A program made the translations under genes and the position numbers. Shown one piece after another: positions 7,279-15,356 of a stretch of 35,478 nucleotides of DNA. The notes under the pieces are model-generated. The model was not told the origin of the DNA. It was given only the letters and a program-made list of their open reading frames with translations, and did no database searches. Source of the stretch: Bacillota bacterium. GTDB taxonomy: Bacteria > Bacillota > Clostridia > Christensenellales > UBA3700. The DNA lies in assembly GCA_023396095.1 (NCBI GenBank), contig JAEWXG010000020.1, positions 1-35,478 on the forward strand, given 5' to 3'. The stretch's first letter is position 1; the number at the start of each line of letters is the position of its first letter.

Positions 7279-7300
7279 AAAAATGAGGCTAAAATGCCTC
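7279..7300 (-). terminator. Second intrinsic terminator after tRNA-Gly
   Basis: On the minus strand the stem GAGGC...GCCTC is followed by ATTTTTTCTTTTT. It backs up the first terminator. Confidence 0.65.
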
Positions 7301-7331
7301 AAATATAGGGTTCGCACCCATTCTAAACATA

Positions 7332-7362
7332 TAAAAAAGGCTTGATAACGTTGTATCAAACC
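7332..7362 (-). terminator. Intrinsic terminator directly after tRNA-Gly
   Basis: On the minus strand GGTTTGATA pairs with TATCAAGCC across a short loop and runs into TTTTTTAT. It begins about 15 bases after the CCA end. Confidence 0.8.
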
Positions 7363-7375
7363 TGTTCTACTATAA

Positions 7376-7450
7376 TGGAGCGAGAGACGAGATTCGAACT
7401 CGCGACATTCGCCTTGGGAAGGCGACGCTCTACCACTAAACTACTCTCGC
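7376..7450 (-). tRNA. tRNA-Gly (anticodon CCC), CCA encoded
   Basis: The minus strand folds as a tRNA. The acceptor GCGAGAG pairs with CTCTCGC, the D-loop reads TTTAGTGGTAGAGC, and the anticodon stem TCGCC/GGCGA encloses TTCCCAA, giving anticodon CCC for GGG codons. The T-arm is GCGAG-TTCGAAT-CTCGT. The discriminator is T, followed by an encoded CCA. The gene has its own promoter and two terminators. It marks the boundary between the core chromosome and the repeat-bounded accessory cassettes. Confidence 0.95.
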
Positions 7451-7476
7451 ATATTCAACTTTTAAAGTCACAATTA

Positions 7477-7504
7477 ATTATATCAAAATTTATATTTGAT
7501 TCAA
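7477..7504 (-). promoter_or_regulatory. Promoter of tRNA-Gly
   Basis: TTGAAT and TATAAT are separated by 16 bp and sit 27 bp before the mature 5' end of the tRNA. They lie just after the ABC-F stop codon, so the tRNA need not depend on read-through. Confidence 0.7.
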
Positions 7505-7515
7505 ACATTTTTCAT

Positions 7516-9084
7516 TTACTTAATTAAATTTTCGGATTTTCTTTCCTCCAAATCATAACTAAGATTACAAATTTTATCTGCCCAAGATGGCTCGTGACTG
7601 ACTAAAATAATAGCCCCTTCATATTCATTTAATGCTTCCATCAATGCATCTTTTGCCATAATATCTAAATGATTTGTTGGTTCATCTAAAATTAACATAT
7701 TAGAAGGATTTTGCATTAATGCACAAAGTTTAACTCTAACTTGCTCCCCACCTGACATTTGTGAGATTGTTTTAATTGCCAAATTATCTTTAATTCCTAC
7801 TTTAGCTAGCTGTGCACGTATATCCTTTTGGCTCATTTTTGGATGACAGTAACCCATATATGATGCGGCGTTACAATCTACATTCTTAAAATCTAAATCC
7901 TGCTCTATGTATGATACTTTTGCATTAATGTGAAAATAAAATTTCCCTTTTAGATTCGGAATCACTCCCATTATTGTTTTAATAAAAGTGGATTTCCCTA
8001 CCCCATTTGCTCCCTTAATCCATAGCTTATCATTTGAAGATAAAGTAAAAGATATATTATCAATCAAAATTTTTTCACCATACCCTATTGCTAGTTGTTC
8101 TACACTAAAAAATTCTTTAGAAACAGCAAGTGTATATGGAAAATTAAATTTTGCTGGAATCATTGTAATTGGCTTATTCATGACCTCTATTCTATCTAAC
8201 ATCTTTTTTCGAGAATTAGCCATTCCTGCCGTAGCTGCCCTAGCTTTATTTTTTGCAATATACTCTTCCATCTTCTTAATTTCACGTTGTTGTCTTTCGT
8301 AATCATCCTGGTATTGTTTTCTTGCAATATCGTGTTGTTGCAAATAATTTGAATAATTACCTGGGTATTTTTTTACAACACTATTTTCAACACTAATAAT
8401 TAAACTGCAAACCCCATCTAAAAATTCTGTATCATGCGAGATTACCATAAAAGTTCCTTCATATGAATTTAAAAAATTTTTTAACCACTCAATATGAGCA
8501 ACATCTAAAAAGTTTGTTGGTTCATCTAACAGCATAACATCTAAATTTTCAAGCAACAATTTTGATAACATCAATTTTGCCCTTTGTCCACCAGACAATT
8601 TTGAAATTAATGTATCATACCCAAAAGTATTAACACCTAACCCATTGGCAATCTTTTTTATTTGCGAATCTAAATCATAAAAATTCATGGTTAATAAATA
8701 ATCTTGTATTTTTGAACTTTTATTAATTAATTGATCCATTAAATCTTGATCAGAAACATTGGAAAGTTCTTCATAAATATCATTCATTTCTTTTTCCTTT
8801 TCATATAAATAGGCAAAAGATTCTTTTAAATATTCCATAACTGTTTTACTTCTATCTATATCGGCATGTTGATCCAAATATCCCCATCTAATGCCATTGA
8901 GCCAAGTTACCTCTCCTGCATCTTGTATAATTTTTTTAGAGATTATATTCATAAATGTAGTTTTCCCTGCACCATTTAAACCAACAATTCCAACATGCTC
9001 GCCTTTATTAATTGAAAGACTTATATCATCAAATAAAACTTTATTGTCATACATGTGTGTTAAATTTTTAATATTTAATATCAT
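7516..9084 (-). CDS. ABC-F family ATPase (ribosome-associated, YkpA/YbiT-like)
   Basis: The 522-residue protein has two ABC ATPase domains and no membrane segments, as in ABC-F proteins that act on the ribosome exit site rather than in transport. Domain 1 has Walker A GLNGAGKTT (35-43), LSGGQ (163-167) and DEPTNFLD (from 187). Domain 2 has GANGVGKST (358-366), MSGGEQ (443-448) and DEPTNHLD (467-474). The charged linker (about 250-300, QQREIKKMEEYIAKNKARA...) is the P-site tRNA interaction motif region. Length and linker fit housekeeping YkpA/YbiT-type factors better than the longer antibiotic-resistance members, but a target-protection role cannot be excluded. It follows the beta-helix gene by 88 bp. 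Confidence 0.9.
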   Translation of the reverse strand: MILNIKNLTHMYDNKVLFDDISLSINKGEHVGIVGLNGAGKTTFMNIISKKIIQDAGEVTWLNGIRWGYLDQHADIDRSKTVMEYLKESFAYLYEKEKEMNDIYEELSNVSDQDLMDQLINKSSKIQDYLLTMNFYDLDSQIKKIANGLGVNTFGYDTLISKLSGGQRAKLMLSKLLLENLDVMLLDEPTNFLDVAHIEWLKNFLNSYEGTFMVISHDTEFLDGVCSLIISVENSVVKKYPGNYSNYLQQHDIARKQYQDDYERQQREIKKMEEYIAKNKARAATAGMANSRKKMLDRIEVMNKPITMIPAKFNFPYTLAVSKEFFSVEQLAIGYGEKILIDNISFTLSSNDKLWIKGANGVGKSTFIKTIMGVIPNLKGKFYFHINAKVSYIEQDLDFKNVDCNAASYMGYCHPKMSQKDIRAQLAKVGIKDNLAIKTISQMSGGEQVRVKLCALMQNPSNMLILDEPTNHLDIMAKDALMEALNEYEGAIILVSHEPSWADKICNLSYDLEERKSENLIK

Positions 9085-9172
9085 ATTCTTCCTTTTATTT
9101 CAATCTTTGACATAATAATATTTTTAGTTTTTCTAAAAAACTTCATAAATATAATTTTTGATTTTTTGAACT

Positions 9173-10816
9173 TTATTTGTGCTTCAAAACACTGCAATTA
9201 TACAATTTGAAAGCATAAACTTTACAACTATGTTTTAAAATATTCGCATGCAAATATATATCCTTACAATTATAAATTTTTACATGCCTATTGCTTTTTT
9301 TCATGAAGACATTATTTGCTAAATAAATATTCTCATGAACATAACTATTCATTCTTTTTTTACTCTCTCTATTTTCAATTAAAATATCATAATTTGAACT
9401 TCGAGCAAAAACATTATTTGTTATTTCTAATTTTTTAATTGAAACACTATTAAAATGTTTTATTGAATCTGTAACAATAGATATTGCATTTCTATCAACA
9501 TCGTTAAAAACATTTCTATCAATTATAGCAATCGGGGTATTGTTTTTAATCGCGTCTTTTGTTATATCATCAAAATAATTGTTCCTAATAGTTAGACAAC
9601 TTGGAAAAGCAGACACATCTCTCAAGTTATTTTGCGCTGTTGCCTTAATATCATATTTTAGGAATATTTCAATTGTATGATCAGTAATTAAACGTGATGA
9701 AACAATAATATTTTTAGAAATAGGTAACATTGTTTCATTATCAATAAATTCAACTATATCACCTGCCATCATTGGATTAAATCCAAATGTCTTGTCGTTG
9801 TTAAATGTAACAATTACACTATTTAAATTGTGGTATATTTGTTGAACAGAAAAATCAATTCCATGAACATTTATTCCGTCCTTAGTTCCTTTAATAATAG
9901 AATTTGTAACAGAAACATCACCACGACAATTGGAAATTTGAATACAATCAGTTATCGCTCCCAATCTCATAGAATTTTGTGGTGAAAAATTCATATGATT
10001 AAAAAATATGTCTGTACAGCATTGTGCCAATATAGCATGTGAATCGCTATATCTAACACCCACATTATTAAAATAAATATTTTTAGATTTATCTATAAAA
10101 ATACCAAGATTCTTACTATATTTTGGAAATATATAGTATTCATCATCTACTTTAATATCCTTAGATAACTTTCCTATAACTCTAAATTTATGGTCTCTCA
10201 AATTGTCAATATATTTTGCTCCATAGAGTGGATGATCACTTGCTTGTAAACTATATGATTTATTTTTTTCAACTTTTCTATACCAACTTCCATCCTCTGC
10301 GTGATCTCTAAATGCCATATTAAAATTATCACCAATGAAATAATAATCCCCGTTTTGACACATATATTCACTACTTGCTGATAATCTAACATCTATAAAT
10401 TTACCAGGCTCTACACGCAAAACTTTTAGTCTATGCATATTAAATGTTTTTGAGAAAAATTCAATGCCATCTATTACAACATTAGTAGAATTAATAATTG
10501 CTAAATAGCTCATTGCTGATTTATATAAAAATCTAGTTTTATTTCCATGTAAAACAAGATTATCAATTTTATTCATTACAAAACCGAATGTTCTACTCTT
10601 ATTATCAATATCATAAATAACTCGTTCTGTCTCAGTAATTTTAACATCTAAAGCAACTGAATCTTTTAACGAAAATTCATAATATCCTTTATCAAAATAT
10701 ACGTGTTTTTCCCCATGAACACTGGAAAGATATATGAACATATCATTCATTTTTTTCGTACAGTCTACTCCTGGCATAATACCAAAATCAGAGCAATGAT
10801 AATTTATACGCTTCAA
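9173..10816 (-). CDS. GH110-like right-handed beta-helix glycosidase
   Basis: The 547-residue protein is rich in short beta-strand repeats of the type NVVIDGIEF, NIYFNNV, LTIRNNYF and LEITNNVF, typical of a right-handed parallel beta-helix. The block ITDCIQISNCRGDVSVTN...GTKDGINVHG followed by FGFNPMMAGDIVEFIDNETMLPI matches what I know of GH110 alpha-1,3-galactosidases, which remove the blood-group-B galactose. GH110 enzymes usually show an Asp-Asp pair in the block that here reads KDG, so activity is uncertain. No signal peptide is visible. The start is TTG, overlapping the TGA of the CBM9-like gene (TTGA), with GGAGAG 5 bases before it, so the two are coupled. It could be another beta-helix glycosidase or lyase. 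Confidence 0.7.
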   Translation of the reverse strand: MKRINYHCSDFGIMPGVDCTKKMNDMFIYLSSVHGEKHVYFDKGYYEFSLKDSVALDVKITETERVIYDIDNKSRTFGFVMNKIDNLVLHGNKTRFLYKSAMSYLAIINSTNVVIDGIEFFSKTFNMHRLKVLRVEPGKFIDVRLSASSEYMCQNGDYYFIGDNFNMAFRDHAEDGSWYRKVEKNKSYSLQASDHPLYGAKYIDNLRDHKFRVIGKLSKDIKVDDEYYIFPKYSKNLGIFIDKSKNIYFNNVGVRYSDSHAILAQCCTDIFFNHMNFSPQNSMRLGAITDCIQISNCRGDVSVTNSIIKGTKDGINVHGIDFSVQQIYHNLNSVIVTFNNDKTFGFNPMMAGDIVEFIDNETMLPISKNIIVSSRLITDHTIEIFLKYDIKATAQNNLRDVSAFPSCLTIRNNYFDDITKDAIKNNTPIAIIDRNVFNDVDRNAISIVTDSIKHFNSVSIKKLEITNNVFARSSNYDILIENRESKKRMNSYVHENIYLANNVFMKKSNRHVKIYNCKDIYLHANILKHSCKVYAFKLYNCSVLKHK

Positions 10817-11334
10817 CTAATCTCTCCTATATCAACAAAAGCATTTTGGCAATGAAAAGTATTTGATAATGTTGGATTGAGGGCCATCAAATATTGTTCA
10901 TTTTTCCCATCACACTCTATTCTATACACATTCAACTTTAACTCATTTATTTTTGTAAAATATTTTTTTAAATCAACAAAAAAAATGACTTCATAATTTC
11001 TATTCTCTTGTAAAACAGTTGCTACAACCATTTCATCCTTAAATTCTAATGTTCGTGCGCCAGTATTTTCATCAACATAAATAATAGCAACAAATTGAAC
11101 TCCATTTGGAGCAATTTCTATTTCAAGATATTTATTTTTCTGCTCTTGTATAAAAATTTCCACACAACATCCTTCATATATAGGGTCATTGAAATTTTTA
11201 TATGGTGTATAAAAATTGCTATCATATGCTTTAACTTGACATTTTAATTTATTATCTACAACATCAAGTTTAACTTCTGTTTTATATTTACTTATATCTC
11301 CTTTACAATTTTCTCGTAAAAAAAGCTTTTTCAT
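10813..11334 (-). CDS. CBM9-like (DOMON-fold) carbohydrate-binding protein
   Basis: The product is a single domain of about 173 residues. NDPIYEGCCVEIFIQEQ followed by YLEIEIAPNGVQF is the signature of family-9-like carbohydrate-binding domains. It has no signal peptide and no catalytic domain. Such small CBM9-like proteins often accompany glycosidase genes. An upstream TTG would add 15 residues but overlaps the previous gene by 38 bp. The internal ATG used here lies 7 bp after that gene's stop and starts MKKLFLREN, though its ribosome site is weak. The following beta-helix gene is translationally coupled, suggesting a joint role in binding and cutting a glycan. Confidence 0.7.
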   Translation of the reverse strand: MKKLFLRENCKGDISKYKTEVKLDVVDNKLKCQVKAYDSNFYTPYKNFNDPIYEGCCVEIFIQEQKNKYLEIEIAPNGVQFVAIIYVDENTGARTLEFKDEMVVATVLQENRNYEVIFFVDLKKYFTKINELKLNVYRIECDGKNEQYLMALNPTLSNTFHCQNAFVDIGEIS

Positions 11335-11341
11335 AATTATA

Positions 11342-12133
11342 CTACTTGTTGTCAACCATTTTTGCAAAATCTGGAACAAGCAACTTTGTGTTGTTTATAT
11401 TTAGTATAAAATATACAATCGCTTCATCCTCTTTTTTGTCAACAAAAGAAAATCCTTTTTTATGATCATATACTTCATAATCATTGTTATAGTATTTTTT
11501 ATATACTTTATCGTAATTATATGTCTTTGTTGAAAAATTAAGCTCTTTATTTATCTTTTTGATATTTTTTAGATATTCTTGAGCATCATGAATCATTTCA
11601 TTGTACTTATCTTTATCTATTTCTTCAACATTAAATAACTTTAGGTCTTCACTTTCTTCTTTAGTCTTTTTTAAGGCTTCTTTTTGAGTCAATTCTTCTG
11701 ACTCAAAATATTCATGTCTTTTTCTAGTCGCTAAAAAATATCGAACTTTAATTTCATTTTTCTTTTTTAATCCAAAAACATCAAATTTTGAAGTACTAAC
11801 TGTTTTCTTCTCAATTATTGCTGTTAAAATAGTATCTGTTATATCAACAATATTTTTATTTGTTGAATTTGGTTCTTTAAGCGTCATCATAACTGAGCCA
11901 TCAAAATCACGCTTTCTATCTTTATCAAAATCTTCATTCCCGTCTTCAAGAGCAAAGCTCCATTCCATCCTAGAATTACCGTTCACTAAATGAACCGTTA
12001 ATGATTTTGCATCTTCAACACTTTGATATTTTGTTTCTAAATTACTTCCACAAGATGCAAATACCAACAAAATTATCATTATTATTATTATTGGAATTGC
12101 TATTTTCTCAAAATTTTTAAATTTTATTTTCAT
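11342..12133 (-). CDS. Putative lipoprotein of unknown function
   Basis: Residues about 10-28 form a strong hydrophobic signal segment ending in VFASC, a plausible though imperfect lipobox (Phe at -3). The remaining about 235 residues are charged and Lys/Glu/Asp-rich, with long predicted helical stretches (about 155-200). I recognise no family. It sits 25 bp after the M48 protease gene and 7 bp before the CBM9-like gene, so it is probably the second gene of a four-gene operon (protease, lipoprotein, CBM9-like, GH110-like). Confidence 0.65.
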   Translation of the reverse strand: MKIKFKNFEKIAIPIIIIMIILLVFASCGSNLETKYQSVEDAKSLTVHLVNGNSRMEWSFALEDGNEDFDKDRKRDFDGSVMMTLKEPNSTNKNIVDITDTILTAIIEKKTVSTSKFDVFGLKKKNEIKVRYFLATRKRHEYFESEELTQKEALKKTKEESEDLKLFNVEEIDKDKYNEMIHDAQEYLKNIKKINKELNFSTKTYNYDKVYKKYYNNDYEVYDHKKGFSFVDKKEDEAIVYFILNINNTKLLVPDFAKMVDNK

Positions 12134-12158
12134 AACTATCCCTTACCTCATTGCTCGC

Positions 12159-13055
12159 CTATATAATTACGTTCTCACTAATTTTTTCTAATCTTACAAC
12201 CGTATCCGGATGTGTTCTTGAAATTAAAGCGAAAAAAGAACTTTTCTTTTTAGATGAATCCATTGTTTCAAGAGCTCTATATAATTCCTTGCCATAACCA
12301 ATTGTGCAAGCATATGCATCTGCTGCAAATTCATTTTTTCTACTTGTCACATTAACTAATACCATTCCTATCCATAACCAAAAATAAAATAATAATGAGA
12401 CAACTGCTTCTATAATATAAAGAGCTAAAAATATTAATCCACGATCCCTATTATCACTAAATATAGAAAATATCGCAAAAATCCTAACAAACAAACGAAA
12501 AATTGATACTAGTATTGTTAAAATAAAATTACTAACACAAACAGCCAAATGCATATCCCCATCGCGGTGAGCCAAATGACCAAACTCGTGTGCCATAATT
12601 GCCTTAATTTGATCTTCCGGCAGCGTCAATAGCCCGCTATTAACAATCAATGTTCTTTGCCCTAATGCTGCAGCATTAAGTTCTTGTGTTCTAACAACAT
12701 AAAGTTTTATTTTACTTCCTAAATGTGGTGACTCTTCTAAAGCAGCAGTATAAACTTCATTAAACAATTGCAATAATTTGTTATCATCATCTCTAGTTAG
12801 ATCAAGCCTGCTAGCTTTAAGTTGGAAACGTAAAATTGCCTCTCCTACTGGCGATAATGTCAAAATTACAAATACCAAATTAATGCCAACCCCAACTAAC
12901 CCATTATATACCCCATTCACTTCTCCGGCAGAAAAATCAATCATGTTAAAAAGCATGAATATGCCAAAAATAAGCAAATTATTCATTATGAAATATAAAG
13001 TTGTTAAAATTGATTTTGGTTTAAAAAACGATTTAGCAAAACTTAATATATACAT
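12159..13055 (-). CDS. M48-family membrane zinc metalloprotease (HtpX-like)
   Basis: This is a 298-residue membrane protease. The zinc motif MAHEFGHLAHRD (HEFGH at 156-160) and the third ligand glutamate in NEFAADAYA (Glu242) are intact. Hydrophobic segments lie at about 17-38, 52-70, 172-200 and 207-236. The active site should face the cytoplasm, as in HtpX, which degrades damaged membrane proteins. The C-terminal RTHPDTVVRLE is also typical of the family. GAGGT precedes the ATG by 4 bases. An extended -10 promoter lies just upstream, making it the first gene of its operon. Confidence 0.85.
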   Translation of the reverse strand: MYILSFAKSFFKPKSILTTLYFIMNNLLIFGIFMLFNMIDFSAGEVNGVYNGLVGVGINLVFVILTLSPVGEAILRFQLKASRLDLTRDDDNKLLQLFNEVYTAALEESPHLGSKIKLYVVRTQELNAAALGQRTLIVNSGLLTLPEDQIKAIMAHEFGHLAHRDGDMHLAVCVSNFILTILVSIFRLFVRIFAIFSIFSDNRDRGLIFLALYIIEAVVSLLFYFWLWIGMVLVNVTSRKNEFAADAYACTIGYGKELYRALETMDSSKKKSSFFALISRTHPDTVVRLEKISENVII

Positions 13056-13075
13056 AGTTACCTCAATATGTAATC

Positions 13076-13084
13076 ATTATAACA
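13076..13084 (-). promoter_or_regulatory. Extended -10 promoter element before the M48 protease
   Basis: TGTTATAAT (TGN plus TATAAT) lies 21 bp upstream of the start codon. There is no good -35 at 17 bp, which is tolerable for extended -10 promoters. Confidence 0.5.
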
Positions 13085-13203
13085 AAAAAACACATATGCA
13101 TAAATACATATACATTAAAAAGATTAGTATTTTCTAATTAATTTTACAAATTTTATCTCTTCTCTACAGAATTAATTAAAAATTATTTAATAACGTATTA
13201 ATT

Positions 13204-14148
13204 TTACCCATAAACAGCTGGCAAAACTAAAATCATCAAAGGAATTGTTATTAAACTTGATAGCGTAGACAACAACATCATATTAGCTGCCCTATCTTGC
13301 CCTTGTCCATGAAGTTCAGAAAAATTTAAAACTATAGACGCTACCGGACACGAACATAAAATAAAAACCGTCTTCTTTATAACAATATCAATTGGCAAAA
13401 ATGCGGTTAACAACATAGCAAACAGTGGATAAACAATTTGTTTAACAGCAATTGTAAGATATTGCATCGGCGAATTGAATAATTGTTTTATATCTTTTTT
13501 TGTTGCAAGCCTCATCCCCATAACCAACATAGATAAAACGGTCGTCATCTTAGCAAAAACAACTATCATATTTCCTACATGCTTTGGATATTCCGTATTT
13601 GTCATCATCATAGGTATAGCAATTATTATTGGCCAAACTGCTGGATTTAAAAACATTTTCTTAAAACTAATATGCTTTTTATCAAGAGTTATTATTGTTG
13701 AACCTAGTGACCATGCAAGAATATTCATGGCTATAACAAATGTACTCGCATACATAACCGCTTCTGGATTATTAGGCAACACTGATTCGACTAATGGAAT
13801 GCCAAAAAAACCTACGTTTCCAAAAACCATTGCTATGTTAGAAATTCTAAAAAGTACATTATCGTATTTTTTTCTAAAAATTAGATACATTAATGAAATA
13901 ACTGCAAGCTGTACAGCAACAGCCAGCGCAAAAAAGATTAACAGATTAATCCCAAGTTCATTTGTGTAATGAACTCCTCTAAATGAATTAATCGTCAAAA
14001 ATGGTTGTGCTACATATAAAAGCAATTTGTTAAAAGCCGCAATATGCTTTTCCTCAAGCATTTTTGATTTAATAAACCAAAATCCAGGTATCGCACAAGC
14101 TAACATTATGGCAACAGATATAGCTGCTGAAGAAAATATTTCACCCAT
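13204..14148 (-). CDS. AEC-family (auxin efflux carrier / malate permease-like) transporter
   Basis: The 314-residue protein has about ten hydrophobic helices in two halves. The N-terminal PGFWFIKSKMLEEKHIAAFNKLLLYVAQP and the C-terminal SCPVASIVLNFSELHGQ fit the AEC family. Bacterial members export or exchange organic acids such as malate; the substrate here is unknown. The ATG overlaps the end of the preceding gene by 8 bases with AAGGAT just upstream, so it is translationally coupled. It is the last gene of the run that starts at the GH95 gene. Confidence 0.85.
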   Translation of the reverse strand: MGEIFSSAAISVAIMLACAIPGFWFIKSKMLEEKHIAAFNKLLLYVAQPFLTINSFRGVHYTNELGINLLIFFALAVAVQLAVISLMYLIFRKKYDNVLFRISNIAMVFGNVGFFGIPLVESVLPNNPEAVMYASTFVIAMNILAWSLGSTIITLDKKHISFKKMFLNPAVWPIIIAIPMMMTNTEYPKHVGNMIVVFAKMTTVLSMLVMGMRLATKKDIKQLFNSPMQYLTIAVKQIVYPLFAMLLTAFLPIDIVIKKTVFILCSCPVASIVLNFSELHGQGQDRAANMMLLSTLSSLITIPLMILVLPAVYG

Positions 14149-14731
14149 TATCCTTCTCTCTTTTATAAACTACTTCATATACTACATTAGCACCAATTTC
14201 CGCCACAGAAGAAAATAAAGCGAGAATAATTTTAGGATCTTTTTCCTTACTGTCGCCCTCTTTCTTATATACTTCACTTAAAGTCATTTTTATGTTTAAT
14301 AAGATTATGTCGAAAGCTGAACTACTCTTGTTGTCGCCTTCTTCCCCAAACAACTCTTTAAAAATTTCACTTAACCTTTTCGCTGGGCCCTCACTTTCAA
14401 ACTTTTTTACAAATTTTTCATAATTTTTTATAAACCCTTCTTGGTTAACGTCGTCCTTGATTTCATCATGATTATATATCCACTCATATGCTACAGATAC
14501 ACCAAAAGCAAAACATGTTATTGCAAGAACTGTTAAATATTCACCTGGATTTTGAAATGTTTTATGTAATTCCTCATCCAATAAAAGTTCATTAATATAA
14601 TGCATTGCAAAAACTGTTACTTGCTGTTCAAACAACAAAGTTGAAATTGGAATCCCTTTCAAATTAAATGAATTTTTTAGTTCGTTTAAGTTTTTCTTAA
14701 GTAAGTTTGTAAATTGTTCATCAAAATTCAT
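14141..14731 (-). CDS. Protein of unknown function, coupled to glutathione peroxidase and AEC transporter
   Basis: The 196-residue protein is mostly helical with two hydrophobic stretches, at about 63-82 (LTVLAITCFAFGVSVAYEW) and about 170-188 (ILALFSSVAEIGANVVYEVV), which end alike in A/VxxAxxYE. This hints at an internal duplication. I do not recognise the family. Its ATG overlaps the TGA of the peroxidase gene (ATGA) and its own stop overlaps the AEC start, so the three genes are tightly coupled. Confidence 0.65.
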   Translation of the reverse strand: MNFDEQFTNLLKKNLNELKNSFNLKGIPISTLLFEQQVTVFAMHYINELLLDEELHKTFQNPGEYLTVLAITCFAFGVSVAYEWIYNHDEIKDDVNQEGFIKNYEKFVKKFESEGPAKRLSEIFKELFGEEGDNKSSSAFDIILLNIKMTLSEVYKKEGDSKEKDPKIILALFSSVAEIGANVVYEVVYKREKDNG

Positions 14732-15192
14732 AAAAATTTAACTATTGTACCCTCAAATGATATCGGATTATCTTGCGGTTCAAATCTTTCAACGACATTA
14801 CCATTTTTATCAATTAAAAACTTGGTAAAATTCCACTTAATTCTTCCCTCTTTTTGCGACTTTAAATAAACATATATTGGATGTGCATCTTTACCATTAA
14901 CTTTAATTTTACTCATCATAGGAAATGATACGCCATATCTTAAAGCACACGCCATAATTTCATTAGCGTCACCAGGTTCTTGCATTAGAAACTGATTACA
15001 AGGAAATCCAACAACAATAAAGTTTTGATTTTTATATTTTTCATACAACTCTTCAAGTTCCTTAAATTGTTTAGTAAAACCACATTTGCTTGCAGTGTTT
15101 ACAATTAAGATTGTTTTTCCTTTTAACAATGAAAAATCAAATTCTTTCTCATTAATATCTAAAACTTTAAAATCATAAATTGTTTCTGCCAT
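14728..15192 (-). CDS. Glutathione peroxidase-family thiol peroxidase
   Basis: The 154-residue thioredoxin-fold peroxidase has the Gpx tetrad: Cys37 in NTASKCGFT, Gln71 in FPCNQFLMQEPG, Trp120 and Asn121 in IKWNFTKFLI. Cysteine replaces the selenocysteine of animal enzymes. In bacteria such enzymes mostly use thioredoxin to reduce peroxides. The Leu-Met in FLMQEPG replaces the common FGxQEPG. AAAGGGGG lies close before the ATG. A 26-residue ORF ends 11 bp upstream. Confidence 0.93.
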   Translation of the reverse strand: MAETIYDFKVLDINEKEFDFSLLKGKTILIVNTASKCGFTKQFKELEELYEKYKNQNFIVVGFPCNQFLMQEPGDANEIMACALRYGVSFPMMSKIKVNGKDAHPIYVYLKSQKEGRIKWNFTKFLIDKNGNVVERFEPQDNPISFEGTIVKFL

Positions 15193-15203
15193 AGAAACCC
15201 CCT

Positions 15204-15284
15204 TTATTTTATGTTTTCGTATGATTTTTGAATTAATTCATCCGGCAAATCATCAAAAATATCAAAAATATTACAATAATTCAT
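15204..15284 (-). CDS. Small ORF, 26 residues, unknown
   Basis: A short frame begins with ATG, has GGAG 9 bases upstream, and ends with TAA 11 bp before the peroxidase gene. The peptide starts MNYCNIFDIFDDLPDELIQK. It is acidic, probably helical and has no signal sequence. It lies in the 164-bp gap after dusB, which otherwise shows nothing. It could be a small protein or a leader peptide. Confidence 0.45.
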   Translation of the reverse strand: MNYCNIFDIFDDLPDELIQKSYENIK

Positions 15285-15356
15285 GTACAATTTCTCCTAA
15301 ATTTTCTATTTTTTTATAATACCATAAATATTTATTGTTTTATATTAGATTAATAC

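Larger units (their letters stand above)
7266..7377 (-). repeat. 112-bp tRNA-Gly terminator region, native-position copy
   Basis: This is the copy adjacent to the tRNA, with a 94% identical duplicate at 3022-3133. It reaches two bases into the CCA end of the tRNA. Confidence 0.85.

Noticed and set aside
690..7377. Cassettes as a Tn7-like or ordinary IS-type transposon with inverted multiple binding sites
   Set aside because: All repeat units point the same way at both ends and no transposase genes are inside. An IS21- or Tn7-like origin of the ends is left only as a hypothesis.
7342..7527. Plus-strand ORF across the tRNA-Gly gene
   Set aside because: It is the antisense of the tRNA and its promoter; ORFs of this kind over tRNA genes are a known annotation artefact.
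7516..9084. ABC-F gene as an antibiotic-resistance determinant
   Set aside because: The length and linker look like housekeeping ABC-F proteins, it lies on the chromosomal side of the tRNA, and no drug-specific signature is visible.
10198..10392. Separate 64-residue minus-strand ORF inside the beta-helix gene
   Set aside because: It is an overlapping frame within an intact, well-conserved coding sequence and has no ribosome site.
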